Part shown: piece by piece, positions 24,302-34,765 of the stretch
Layout of the letters: each line of letters starts with the position of its first letter
How positions within the stretch are numbered: position 1 is the stretch's first letter
Assembly (NCBI GenBank): GCA_004794785.1
Contig: SJOL01007541.1
Location: forward strand, 71,313-135,312
Source of the DNA: Opisthorchis felineus
Taxonomy: Eukaryota; Platyhelminthes; Trematoda; Opisthorchiida; Opisthorchiidae
Direction: 5' to 3'
Length of the DNA: 64,000 nt
Position numbers and translations under genes: made by a program
The notes under the pieces: model-generated
Database searches by the model: none
Told to the model about the DNA's origin: nothing
What the model saw: only the letters and a program-made list of their open reading frames with translations

Positions 24302-27215
24302 GTAAGTTTTCATCTTAATCCCTGTCTGGCTGTTGTCACACGTTTTCCTAGTTGGTCTGGCTGTTGTTCCCCCACCCTAGAAGTGAGACAGTGTAACTGT
24401 GTCAAACTTTAATTTCACCTAGACCCCAACTATGAGTCATTCACGACTGTCACATAAGCGCTTGTTAGTTGGCTTCGTGTTGCGACACCCCACTGTCCAC
24501 TCATCTTGACACGTGTAAACGCTATTTTAGAGGACACCATGGTCTTGGTTTCAGTTTTCTAATAAACCTGTCTGAGAGATTCGAAATGTGGAGGTAGAGT
24601 TGCATTTTCTCTTCCATAACTGAAAAATAAACACCGGATGCCGTTTTTACGATGCATGATATTTTCGTTTATCTGATCCGTATCCTAGTCAAAACCATCA
24701 GCCTCTCCATTTAGTTCTTCCCCAGAGGAGATTACCCCATCACCGAAGGTTACCCAAGTTCATTTTCCTGAAATTTGTGAATTCTGAAGCACCACACCCC
24801 AACAAAGACCATTCAAATTGTTTCAGAAACGTTACTTCTTTGAACAGGACGAAGTGGATTTTTCGTGCTTTGCCGCCAAGCATTACTTGACTAAACGCAG
24901 ACATACCGGTTTACTCCCGAGGTGGCCAGGAACCTAACATGACTTTCATCTCCAACGTCCCCATTCGATAACCATATGAAAAGACCGAAATGAGCGATGT
25001 ATTCTGATCGGGTTCCAAACCTTGTTGGAAATTTCACTGCGTTTAGCCAGCAGGATTTCTTTTGAGGATACTTCCTTCTGGGGATGGTCTCCAGTACTGG
25101 ACAACTACATCCCGGGGTTGGCTGAATTTTGTGTGAGAAAATAGTGTGGCAATATTTGTATAATGCAAGACAATCAGACCACAACGCACTGCGAACCCCG
25201 GTAGGGCCAATCAAACTACGTATCAGCTAATTCCTAAGCAACCGGCCATTCTGCGGATATTAACTTACTACTCCTCAGAAACTACATAAGCGCAAGCGAA
25301 ATTTGAGGATCTACCCACGCGATCGCGCATTGACCACGTTTCTTCTCATGGTTTCGAAGCGTTTGCCACCAGTCACCAAGCTCGGCGAACAGTCCACAGC
25401 CACCAAATGGTCTCCCTGCAGTCCGCGCACAAACACACGATCACATTTTTGTTCGCTTGCTAACATTATAGATCTCTAGGGTTACCGACAGATTGGTTTC
25501 TGAACCACTGGAATACTCTATGGAGTAATATCTTTTGTCGGTCCGTTGAATATCCAACTCCGATTTCTCTCTTAGTATAGGCCGTCTTATAGGGGCACTT
25601 GTCCTGGTCTACTTCTGCATTATGATGGGGTGATTCTGTGAAACGGGATTGTGGGTTCGCTGGTGAGTGATAGTCCGGACAGTCCGAGGCCATCCCTGAG
25701 TGATTTGGCTATGCGAAATCAAGGCTACAGTTATTGATGGTAATCACATTTTGGCCTCTTCGAAATGTCGCTTGAAGTTTTTGGAATGTTACACGTCTCG
25801 TCCTGGAATAATCATGGCACTGAATATTCAAAACCCGATTTCTTTTTGCCTGGGTCTACCATGTGGATTCTTCGGTGGAAGTGATTTGAAGATGACTAGA
25901 TGACAGCTTAAAAACTACAGCTATCTGAATGTTGCTGATATTAACTGTTTCTTCACTTCCGAATACTTGCCCTCAAACCTTTAGAGACCACCACAAGCAA
26001 GCGCAGAAAGCTCTTTTGGAATTCCCCATTTCAGTAAGCGCAGAACACAAACAGGCTAATTGACCGGTATACCTAATAGTTGACTGTGGTCTATCTTTTC
26101 GGAAGCGCGTCTATACGTTCAGCCAGCACTATCGTCTCGCATGATATGTGTTGCTGAGCTTATCCAGTCTTTCGTTACCGCGAATCGGTTAGATGTGGTT
26201 TTGCTAGTAATGTACACTCAAACTCCTCAGTAGTAGTCATCCGTGATAACCTTATGAAAGGGGACTAACGTGGAATTGACTAACAATGAAGGGCATGTGT
26301 AGTATAAATTGAACACAAAAGTGTGGAACAGATATGCTACTGCTATCAGACTATCCACAAGTAGATTACTCCCTTTTTTAGCCTCCAGGACGTTCCATTG
26401 CATAGCATTATTATCTTAGATTGAATGATTTCTTTTTCGCTTACTCTTCCTAAAAGGAGAAATAGCGGGCGGATTTTCCATTCACATTTTGAACGAGAAA
26501 GCACCGGATGATCCCTGTTACATTTAGTGGTCACAATTAAAAACTAGTGTGATCAGCTTTGCTTGATCACCTATTTCGAAACGTAGGGCAACCGAAAAGA
26601 GCCTGCAAAACGAAGAATACTTGTGGTTAGTCCATTTCTCTGAAAACTCTACAATTTGCGTTTTTCTGTGCGGGAGCTCATCTTCCGCTGTACTTTTCCT
26701 TTTTTTATTCTCCGTGAAGCTCCACGCTACGCGAAAACACGAGCTTTTGACAGTAATGTCTTATGAAAGACCCTTCCGAGGATAGGTCATTTCCTTGGTG
26801 AACAAAAAGTCTCTCTCCGGGATAGTACCATATTTATTGTTTTTTGACAGTGGTCTGATGACGCAGTGTTTGTTTTACTCCTCCCCAGATGGATGATTCC
26901 TTCTTGTGCAATCCGGGCGCGTGGATAAGACTTCTGCCGCGTACTTTCTGATAATGCAATCGGGACACAAAGTTCCGCTCACCCTTCGGTTTACCTTGGC
27001 ACTTAACACTGTTGTGCGCTAACCACTTGTCACTCTCGGGAAACACTTCGTCATGTGAATTTTTAGTGGACTCAATTTTATACGTAAGATAGGCGAGTTC
27101 ACAGTTCGTATACCAGCGTCCCGTTTGACGCTGACTTCTTTCTTATCACATTGTAGTCAGCAAAAGCCCTCAGGTGAATGCATAATCCATAACTTCCATT
27201 ATTCGAATTTACTAG
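24302..27215 (+). other. Intron 8
   Basis: 2.9 kb. It carries duplicated unit copy 2 (24921-25714); nothing else recognised. Confidence 0.75.
24921..25714. repeat. Duplicated unit, copy 2
   Basis: Direct-orientation partner of 7086-7880 at an essentially constant offset of about 17,835 bp, so almost no indels separate the copies. The flanks differ on both sides, so this is dispersal of a unit rather than a segmental duplication of the gene. No terminal repeat or target-site duplication could be defined by eye. Confidence 0.85.
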
Positions 27216-27431
27216 GGTGACGATGGAGAATTCGATGAGTTGGGTACAACCGGTAGCGTGATGCGCAACAGAAGACGACAACAAACTGACTGGTTGGACA
27301 ACGATGTTTCGGAGAGCCCAAGCCAGAGGCACGGTTCAGAACTAATGGCCAATGCAACCGATGCTCAAAGACTAGCGCTGATGCTACAGGAACAGCTAGA
27401 TGCAATCAACAAAGAGATCAAACTCATTCAA
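27216..27431 (+). CDS. Liprin-alpha exon 9 (ATDAQ...LQEQLDAINKEI block)
   Basis: Encodes residues 614-685, phase 0 on both sides. ATDAQRLALMLQEQLDAINK plus EIKLIQ is a strongly conserved liprin-alpha block (human DAHTLAMMLQEQLDAINKEIRLIQ). The preceding part contains a basic RNRRRQQTDW segment and an acidic/Ser patch comparable with the vertebrate segment ahead of this block. The donor is GTAGGT at 27432. Confidence 0.94.
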
Positions 27432-28699
27432 GTAGGTGTAATAGTTAGTTCGCTGTTCTGCCACCTACCGACTGGTATAATTTCACCGATGTTCTGCAGG
27501 TTCTTCGGCATCCATGGTACTTTGTCTTACTACTTCCACTCAAGCTCTTTGCCTTACAGCAACACACTTCACTCGTTGCTCCGATCGCACCAGTTATTAA
27601 AAAACTGAGAACATTTCCATGCCATATTGCTCGTCTCATCTAGATGGAAGTGGGCCACCAACGCTCATCGTCACTACTTCTGAGAATGGTTAGTCAAGTG
27701 GTCTCAAGGGAAGTCATTTTCCATTCAATGGCCTCGTGTTACGATTCCACTTATTCGGCTACAGTTACACTAATTGACGACCCTTCCCCTCAAGTTAGAA
27801 TTATGTAGCTAAAGAGAGCTGATGGGTGCGTCCGTTGTGTTGGCCTTTTCCAAACGTCCCAAACATAAGCTGGCAATTATTTCCTGAAACCCTAGCTCGA
27901 ACGCGCCCAACATTTTGTTGGTTGACGCAAGCGTGTACACTGTACGTCAATGAGGCCTCATCACTTGATTGACCAAACTGTTCTTTCGTTGACAACATCA
28001 TTTCTTCGAGGCCATAACTCGACCTGGTTACTCTAGGATAGTAAAATATGTGAATGATACTTGCTATTTGGACATTATTCCTCGACAACAGAGTTCTAGC
28101 GGAGCAACTTATGGAAGTTTGTATATTTTTGATAGTACTAATCCGTTAGGTCGTTCTTCAGGAACCGACCGCCCCTCTTCGTACGAGTTACTGAAAGGCA
28201 GAGGTAGTCATTTCTTTTCCCCAGTTCTTTTAATTATCTTTCTCACTCGGTTATGGTTTTGAATAACTGCTGTGCATTGTTCCATTCGCGATCCACTTTA
28301 TGTGGTGAACTAATGTAGCTAGTGATCACTGTGTCGCACACTAATCCTTGGCACGTGTAGAGGCCAAAGTGCAATCACATCCCCTTTTCTTTTGTGCACT
28401 CTTACCGTCAGCCGTGGTGTTATTGTCTTCAGTTTTATCGGATTGTCTGGTTGTATGAGGCACTTCTGGATGTTTGTATGAGGTCAGAAATGTATCCTTC
28501 CCATTTTTTTAAATTTTCACTTTAAAATCTCTGGTTCTGGGTAGCTGTAAATTGGCGGTGCCAGCACCGTTGATTTTGTCTATGATTAGCAATACACGGA
28601 GATGAACAGTTAGTGACAACCAAATGCTCCAGTTGAAGGGGATAAAATCCCACGGGCCATACACAAACCTCAAGGTAGCTGAATGTGAACCCAGCGTCC

Positions 28700-30060
28700 G
28701 AATAATCGAAAGTTATATGCATTAGGGAAAACAGATAAAAGGCAGACAGAAGAGTTTCAAAGACAGAATGATTTCAAGAAAAGGAAGATGAGAATAGTTC
28801 AGTCCTACAGCTTGTGGTATTATTTTGATAAGGATGACTGGACGTTCAAAGATGAGTTACCCGACTGTAACAGACAGGCAACGAAACGGATGTAGCAGAC
28901 TTCGATGAACGTCTCGTGGTCGTATCAATAAAGTGAGACAAGAGATGCTACGTTTAGACGGTTGGGTATGGGTGAACGAAGGGTCATTGATGAGGCGTAG
29001 TTTAGATTTCGAAAGATGAGGAATTCGGGCTAGAATGAATTATCCATATATGCCCAAAATGGAAAGCCTACGTTGCCAAATGTTTGTGTCGCTTGGAGTT
29101 CCGCGTGGGAGGCCTAAGAGTGGTTGTCAGTAAATGGGGAGGCAGAATAGGTGATCGAAACTGAGTGGGGAATATTAAGGGATCCAGTGGGCTGGTTTAA
29201 ACCGGGAGTGGATGGATATAGGGTGATGGAGACATGAAAGGACCTAGACGCGTTACCGCGTCGGATGAACCCCAGTCGCGGTTGGTGGGAGGAATCGATA
29301 TTCGGAGCAGCAATGGCTGGTGATTTGTTGTCGCAACAGGTAGTGCTAGATCATTCAAATTTTGGTGCAACGGTGTGGTGAAGCCCACAGATCCTTTCGG
29401 TTCCTGGTCTAGGAGACAACACTGTCCATTCGTACTTGGATTGAGTGACTCCACAGAAGCTTTCATTACAGCTGATCCTGTCTTAGTGTGACCTGTAATA
29501 GAAAGCTTGGCAAGAAGTTCCGCATGCCAACCCGGTCTAACGCACTTGATGTATCAATAAAAGCAACCTTACTTCACCAGATGAACTCAAGGAGGATGAG
29601 GCGTGTGTCACGCAAAGCAACATACAACCCCTGAAGTGATAGCATCTGAACTCATAGTGATGACCGCTCAGGAGTACGTTATCTTTAAGTCCGCCGAGTC
29701 TTTTAGTCGAGATTGACTCAAGAACTTTGGACTACATAGGAGCAATGGAGAAAAGTTGTTGAGATCAGAACAGGGGCCACGTTTGGCAATTTGAAAGATA
29801 AGCAGATTTTCCAGTCTGAGGGGAAAACAACAGTGGGTAAGTACTGATGTAGGAGATCTAAAATGACTGGGGCAAGCTTAGGAACACAAATGAACGAAAT
29901 AGGGAAGATACCACTTAAGGCAGATTGTTGAAGTCTACAAGGTAACAGCGAAGTGGTACGGGGTTAGAGCGAGGAAGAGAAGAACTAGGGGCAAAAGGTC
30001 CAGGGGAAATGTTTTTTGGTGAGCCTGATTCGGGAATGCGACTTTCCTTCAGCCCAGTTA
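28700..30060 (-). mobile_element. Degenerate CR1/jockey-like reverse transcriptase
   Basis: On the minus strand, frames around 29880-29690 read APVILDLLHQYLPTVVFPSD plus WKI. After a frameshift comes KRGPCSDLNNFSPLLLCSPK plus FLSQSRLKDSADL. This is the classic non-LTR block WKxAxVxPIxKKGxRxDxxNYRPISLLCxxSKxLE. Further down, fragments such as SSALDRVGM recall FSKAFDxVxH. Stops and frameshifts are frequent, so this is an old relic inserted antisense to the host gene. The edges are approximate. Confidence 0.6.
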
Positions 30061-31957
30061 TTTATGGCGCTGGCCGGATATTAGTCCATCACTGAAGGAT
30101 AGTGCCCTGGTGTCCAGTCTCACTAATGTAAAACTTGGCCGCTTTCTTCGGAAGATAGGATGGCCAAATGCTATCGACCGTCGATACCTGCGCAACGTTG
30201 CACGCTGGTATTGGGAGCGCTGTCTTTTAAACGCTGATCTACCCCGTGTCATATGTAGAAAATTGTCTGGCGGACGCTCGAATAACAGTTTGCTACAACT
30301 ACACTGACTGGATCGTGTGTTAAGCATGCCCAAAGACTGTTTACCCGAGGAGGGCTCATTTAACCCACCATCATTAGAATGGAAGAAACCCTCAGGCGGG
30401 CAAGCTATACTGTGACAACGAACTGCCAAAGTTCTGAGAGGATTTAAAGAGGACGGTTGGAAACCGGTTGGAAAGCCAATGTAACGAACCCGCGAGAGCG
30501 GCGATGCTCGTCAACTCACGCGCTCATCTCCTCTTCTTAAATTCTCTCTCATTTCATCTTCGACGCTTCATCGCCCTTTATGTTTTGTTGGGAGCCGAAG
30601 ATTGGAACAACCCGAACCATCGTTCTCACAGATACGTCTCATGATTGGAAAACGGGACAGACTGACAGACGACTAAAGTATGGAGGGGAATGAAGAGGAC
30701 TAAAAGTTGCGGCTAGTTGCTGTGGTAGATGTCCAAAAGGATCGACTTGCGGTGGTTACTTTCGACTGCCAAGCTTCCTTTTGTGCCTTGGATTTAGTCA
30801 GACAAGTGGTTATTACCAGCGCTAACCAAACCAACTCTTGCGCAGGGAAAAGTGTCTCTCAACGCCTTGGCGATTTGTTTTTCTTAATCAGCCTCAGGCA
30901 CGCATACTTAAGCCATTTAGGGATTAATTGCTTATCTGTTTTGTAAAACACATAGGTTCTTCAGCAAAACTGGAGGATCTTCCCTTTAACAATATTCCAG
31001 AGGCTAATTCCAAAAATGAGCGAGAGAGTGTGAAAGCCTCCCACAGACCTTGTGGCAATCGGCACAGCATAACAAGAAAATCCTCATCGGTTCCTGATAC
31101 CCGTTCCTCACAGCTCTAGGACAGCAGAATGCTATCACGGATTCCGTTCTTCATGCAACACAATCGCGCGATCGATCAAATACGGTTAGCTTGTTCAACA
31201 CCTGCATGCTGTGTAGTCTCTGGATAGTAGGTTGCATAGACGGAGCATCTTTGAAACTGGAAACTACGGTGAATGGGATGACCTTCAAACCGATTTGCTA
31301 ATATGCCATCGTAACTTGACTTTGCATTACACCCGTCAGTTTTCCTGTACATGGCATCATGGTACTCGTTTTCGTAAAATTTGAGTGGATGAACATAACA
31401 CTTGCTTCACGTCAAAAACGAACCAATGCTAGATCATCGAGGAATCAAAACAGAGGTGCAGTGAATGATGCGGAGTTGCTTAGGCGTCGTTTGTCAGGAC
31501 TAGCACTATTTTCCTAAATGTCGGTCGCACTTGCCAGTGAAACCAAGTACACCTGGCAAACGAACTTCGCGCATCCATCGGGTGTGTTAAGTGTAACTGC
31601 TTGTAGGTGGTCATCTGCTTCGCAGTCCCTCTTCACCCTGCTATATGGTGTGACTACTTTAACCCGAGACAATAGGCAGCGAGCTTTCGTTCATCCACCA
31701 TCGTTTCTTTGTAGTCCGCTGGTATTTACACGCTGTTCATTGTTATCTGTTCGGCACGTTCCAGCCAAATCCGGCCGTCACGATCGATCGCAATTCGAAG
31801 AAACGGTACTTTCAAATAATCGAAACATTCGATGAAGATGATTGCTGTGATAAGTTTTCCGCTGATAGATTGATAACTGGTTTGATAATAAAACGAGTGT
31901 CCGGTCCAGCATGGAACGACAGTTGGATAGATTCAAACTGTTCGGGACTTTTTGGGG

Positions 31958-32138
31958 CGAGATGGCTTAATGATTAGAGCGCGAATTAACTGACTGGAAC
32001 GTCCGTGGTTCGAACCCGACCTCTGCATCTCGACTTCTCCTGTCTAGGCTTGGGCAACCTGGCAGTATCACGGCCTTCGTGCTTCCCTCGGTTGGCCTGG
32101 CAGCTAGGAACAGAAAGGGTGTCACAGCCGAGCAGCTC
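31958..32138 (+). mobile_element. tRNA-derived SINE, plus-strand
   Basis: GCGAGATGGCTTAATGATTA gives the head, and TCCGTGGTTCGAACCCGACC carries an excellent B box. The body is TCTAGGCTTGGGCAACCTGG, followed by GGTGTCACAGCCGAGC. Near full length. Confidence 0.88.
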
Positions 32139-32591
32139 TTTCCATCTTGTTGCCCGAGTTACCAAGATGTCTGGGAAAAAGAGCTAGCTGATTCCCGTCC
32201 AGGGACTCGAACCAGAGCCTCTTCTAATACGCTGGTTTTGTCTGGTTACTATGTGATCAGTGCGCAAGTTCGTTGATTGGTGTGACGCGAAAGTGCACGG
32301 TCGATTGCTTAACCCGTTTCGACAACTCCTAAAGACATGCACTACTGTGTATCCGAATGCGCCGAATTTCACCAGTTTTTCCTCAGGGTTTTCACTGTTT
32401 GCCTATTCTTAATCCCAGTACTATCACCGTGGGTTCTCCATTGGAGGTTCAGTGTCATTTTTCTGACCTGATATTTCATCTTAACTTGAAGCTGAAGGAC
32501 AGGTGAGAGAAATTCACCCAACCAAGTCACTGCATTCCCTTACCATTATGTACGGCCCAGGTAAACTTCACATACATGTTTGTATTTTTAG

Positions 32592-33059
32592 GAAGAAAAA
32601 CAACACGCCGAACATTGGGTTGAAGAATTAGAATCTCGTGTTTGTGGAACAGGTTTATCTGACCCTGGACTGAGCGATGGCAAAGGAGGTTTGCTGCCTG
32701 ATTCGTCGCCTTACTCAGCCGGTTTGAACTCTTCATTAACACCGAACACTGTGATGCCAAGTCTATTGCCTGGATTTGGTCCTACAGGCTGGTCTCCTCC
32801 ACCTTCACCCCTGACGGCCCGATCAAAAACATTTTGGAGTTCTGGCGGAAGCTTCAGTCCCTCGACGGTCTTACAGTCAGGGACCATGACGACTAGTGAT
32901 GTACCAGTTTCAAGATCTCTCGGACAGTATCAGTCGCTTGATGTTCGCCGCACTCCACAACAGTCCCAATATATGCAACGGTCTGCAGCTTACCTGCCCC
33001 ACAGTAGTCAGTTTGACCAACAGAGGTCTGTATCTGCTGCAGGGAGGCCTATTCACCAG
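32592..33059 (+). CDS. Liprin-alpha exon 10 (end of coiled coil, Ser/Pro linker)
   Basis: Encodes residues 686-841, phase 0. EEKQHAEHWVEELESRVCGT matches human EEKENTEQRAEEIESRVGSG, which closes the coiled coil. The rest is a disordered Ser/Pro/Gln-rich linker (for example SLLPGFGPTGWSPPPSPLTA). The acceptor is GTATTTTTAG and the donor GTACTG at 33060. If the donor were skipped, an in-frame stop would follow at 33075-33077. Confidence 0.92.
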
Positions 33060-33567
33060 GTACTGTTCCCTTCGTAAGATGTGCTTCTGTCAGTCATTTT
33101 TGCTGAAATCTTGGTTAGTATGTCTGTGCTCTAGAATAGAAAACTTCACTTTGTATCCTACTGATGAGGCAACAGTGTCAATGTACTTAGCCTTTCACAG
33201 GTGGTGCTTAATCGCTTTCGGTATTTCATGCCTGTGTATTGCCAACTACATCAAGTAAACGTGTCACAAAAAACGACAATGACTCCGCTTACCAAACCAG
33301 GTTTACAGGAATCTCGCATCCTCTAATTTCTTCGCAGTGCTCAATGGTCTTGAGTTACATTTGTCATGTACAGTCGTTATTTGTTCTCGTACGTGTGACC
33401 CTCTAACTGTTGTGGTTGATTGTCATTGTCCTGTGTCCTGATGAGATGAAGTACTGCCGTCTCCAGTTCTGTTTATTGATATGTTGTCTGACCCTCTGTA
33501 TACCAAACACATCTACTCTTACCCGCACGTTCGCACGCTAACCTTGATGCACGTGGAACGCCAACAG
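33060..33567 (+). other. Intron 10
   Basis: 508 bp if the acceptor at 33566-33567 is right; it may be shorter. No feature seen. Confidence 0.6.
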
Positions 33568-33873
33568 ACACTTGGTCCTGTCCCGAGCTCGACACCAAAT
33601 TCATATATGTACACACAACCGTCATCTTCGTCTAACAATGTCAGTGGCTCATCTGTGAATGGTACGGCCTCACCGGCTCAGCCCCGTGGTGTCACGCTTG
33701 CTGATGCTATTGCTGGTATGGATGTTTTGGGAAAGATGCAGAAGGAGCGTTCAATTCAACAAAAACAGCTCAATCAAAGGTTTCCACAACAGTTGTTATG
33801 CAACTACGAAGATCCGTATGAGTTCGGTCCAGATGAACTCCTTCCTCCTGGGGATGGTGTTCTATGGGATTCT
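33568..33873 (+). CDS. Liprin-alpha exon 11 (linker)
   Basis: Encodes residues 842-943. The open frame contains a likely helical segment (RGVTLADAIAGMDVLGKMQK) and an acidic patch (YEDPYEFGPDELLPPGDG). The acceptor I chose (CGCCAACAG at 33559-33567) keeps phase 0 but has a poor pyrimidine tract. The same frame is open upstream to 33481, so the true 5' edge may be further left. The donor GTGAGT at 33874 is strong. Confidence 0.75.
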
Positions 33874-34317
33874 GTGAGTAAAGTTTGTTCAGTCGTCGTT
33901 GCTGCCCAAATCAACCGTTTTGGTTCTTCATTTCCTTTTCTACTCACCAGCGTCAATCTTAGAATCACTTAAGATTTTCATATTCTACGGTCCTTCCGAC
34001 GTAAACTTCACAATACAGTGTTGTTTTTGGCCCGTATCGACTGTTGTCCTCTTCCTGTTGTTGACATCTTTCTGTCGTATGCTTGTATCTGCATGTAGTC
34101 TTGGGTCTGCCTCCGCAAATAGTTTATCGGATTCGTCCCCGTACAACGTGATTCCGTGCTAGCTATCCTCAGATGCGTGATAATCAAAAGTTGATCTGGT
34201 TAAATTTTCCCTATTTGACTATTTGGATTCATCCATGAACGTTAGCCTTTTTCATTTGCTCAAACGGTTTTGAAAGCCAGCGTGTTCTCTGGTAGAGCGG
34301 TTTTCACTTTTTTCCAT

Positions 34318-34475
34318 TCACTACTGGTTTCTTCGTGTCTGGAGCTCATCAGGTGGTTGTAGTCCCCGAGTTTCCTGCTCAGACACTGCGTGCTTCCCTG
34401 ATAAGACCTAAGAAGGGCGAAACTCGTACTGGATTGTCTAAGAGTTTTCAACAACCTTATGAGTAGTGTGTTTTG
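34318..34475. repeat. Two decayed hammerhead units, head to head
   Basis: Minus strand 34318-34375: GGAAACTCGGGGACTACAAC, then CTGATGAG and GAAAC, with the CUGAUGA box kept but stem II lost. Plus strand 34385-34475: CTGATAAG, CCTAAGAAGGGCGAAAC, then TTTTCAACAACCTTATGAGT. The second has a G-to-A change at the sixth base of the CUGAUGA box (G8, a catalytic position), which should abolish cleavage. Both share flanks with the intact unit at 53051-53093. Confidence 0.6.
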
Positions 34476-34595
34476 TCAAAATGATAGACAGTTTTTGGAT
34501 AAGAGGGAGACTACCATTTTTGGTGCCGTCTCAGATTTATAGGGTCTGTGGTGAACTCAGCGCGTGTTATCATTAGACACAACAGAGCAATTAGG

Positions 34596-34597
<2 letters not shown>

Positions 34598-34632
<35 letters not shown>
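34598..34632. repeat. (TA)n microsatellite
   Basis: A 35-bp TA run about 90 bp from the hammerhead-like motif at 34720-34765. Confidence 0.95.
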
Positions 34633-34636
<4 letters not shown>

Positions 34637-34719
34637 CAAGTTCACATCACCCTTGTTTGAACAGTTATCCTCCTGTCCTGGCGTAATTATTCTGGTAAGC
34701 CCACACTAAAGGGAGAGAA

Positions 34720-34765
34720 GCACTGTACTCGAGTTTCGCTCTGATTAGAGCTCATCAGTACTACA
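34720..34765 (-). ncRNA. Hammerhead-like ribozyme motif, second type
   Basis: On the minus strand, CTGATGA (34758-34752) is followed by stem II GCTCT/AGAGC around loop AATC, five perfect pairs. Then GAAA (34737-34734), a palindromic CTCGAG and a UA cleavage dinucleotide (GUA triplet), with predicted cleavage after the base at 34726. Stem I is weak: about four of the first six positions can pair. The core is complete, but activity is doubtful without stem I. Confidence 0.6.

Larger units (their letters stand above)
27432..32591 (+). other. Intron 9
   Basis: 5.2 kb. It contains an antisense CR1/jockey-like reverse transcriptase relic (about 28700-30060) and a plus-strand SINE (31958-32138). 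The remainder is unassigned. Confidence 0.75.

Noticed and set aside
33160..33460. CTGATGAG occurrences in intron 10 (33161, 33438) and at 4298 and 14420
   Set aside because: None is followed by a paired stem II and GAAA, so they are chance matches to the hammerhead box.
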